From an uncultured Roseobacter sp. (GTDB taxonomy: Bacteria > Pseudomonadota > Alphaproteobacteria > Rhodobacterales > Rhodobacteraceae), in the NCBI GenBank assembly GCA_947501635.1, contig CANMWT010000004.1, positions 310,001 through 374,000 of the forward strand: 64,000 nucleotides of DNA. Reading direction: 5' to 3'. Below, in pieces: positions 63,935 to 64,000 of this stretch. The position numbers and the translations under genes were made by a program. The notes below the pieces were generated by a model. The model made no database searches. It had not been told where the DNA came from and saw only the letters and a list, made by a program, of their open reading frames with translations. Within the stretch, counting starts at the first letter, position 1. Each line of letters opens with the position of its first letter.

Positions 63935-64000
63935 CGTCGCTGAATGTCCTGATCGCGGTTTGCCTTGCTTATGTGGCACTACTGTTCTTTATCGCCTTCG
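63931..64000 (+). CDS. Start of a probable symporter-type sensor kinase or sodium:solute symporter (partial)
   Basis: Only the first 23 residues are visible (MTSLNVLIAVCLAYVALLFFIAF) before the window ends. This single hydrophobic stretch with AYVALLFFIAF matches the opening of SSS-family proteins, including CbrA/CrbS-like kinases that have a symporter-type sensor domain. With the response regulator upstream a hybrid sensor kinase of the CrbS type is favoured over a plain symporter. Overlap with the two-TM protein gene is 4 bases (ATGA). Confidence 0.6.
   Translation, partial: MTSLNVLIAVCLAYVALLFFIAF

Overview
The window looks like a chromosome segment of a marine alphaproteobacterium of the Roseobacter group (Rhodobacteraceae). 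The reasoning is inference from gene content and order: an Entner-Doudoroff (ED) centred sugar metabolism, an NDUFA12/MlaD/DUF2155 trio, accB-accC-aat, a Zur/ZnuABC locus with an alphaproteobacterial type operator, TAT-exported PhoX, MttB-like methyltransferases without pyrrolysine, and an ScfR-type XRE regulator. Coding density is high, genes are tightly packed with many 4-base stop/start overlaps, and I saw no rRNA, tRNA, CRISPR array, insertion sequence, prophage or integrase.

Region 1 (1-19371, + strand): the tail of an unknown gene, a roadblock-like protein and an unknown partner. Then comes a long collinear carbon block: gap-edd-eda-frk (ED pathway and fructose entry), followed by glgP-glgB-glgC-glgA-glgX-malQ-pgm (glycogen synthesis and breakdown). 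A perfect LacI-type palindrome sits in front of gap. Hexose phosphate from glycogen or fructose can feed straight into the ED enzymes encoded next door.

Region 2 (19374-31984): a galactoside-use island. On the - strand are a sugar ABC transporter (binding protein and two permeases), a GH36 alpha-galactosidase, an SDR likely to be galactose dehydrogenase, dgoK, dgoA, an SMP-30 lactonase and a GH42 beta-galactosidase. Diverging from it are an IclR-family regulator and the transporter ATPase. A 19-bp palindrome lies between the two divergent units. Together they encode uptake, hydrolysis and De Ley-Doudoroff oxidation of galactose to pyruvate and glyceraldehyde 3-phosphate; only the galactonate dehydratase step is not found here.

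Region 3 (32256-48330): mostly housekeeping and nutrient stress genes: kynureninase, znuBC-zur diverging from znuA across a Zur box, phoX behind a Pho box, an unusual photolyase-like protein with its FAD domain first, clpP-clpX, a RidA protein, NDUFA12-mlaD-DUF2155, accB-accC-aat, and an acyl-CoA synthetase.

Region 4 (48408-55406): a catabolic operon led by its own GntR regulator: a DapA-family lyase, an aldehyde dehydrogenase with a shortened loop, a ProC-like dehydrogenase, an MttB-family methyltransferase, a small unknown protein and a DAO-family flavin oxidase. This looks like a pathway for an N-methylated amino acid or betaine; the exact substrate is unknown, and it is the best candidate for an undescribed system in the window.

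Region 5 (55411-64000): a branched-chain amino acid type ABC transporter (binding protein, LivH, LivM, LivG, LivF) diverging from an ScfR-type XRE regulator, an extended SDR epimerase-like enzyme, and the start of a two-component locus (single-domain response regulator, a two-TM protein, and the first 23 residues of a probable symporter-type sensor kinase cut by the window edge).
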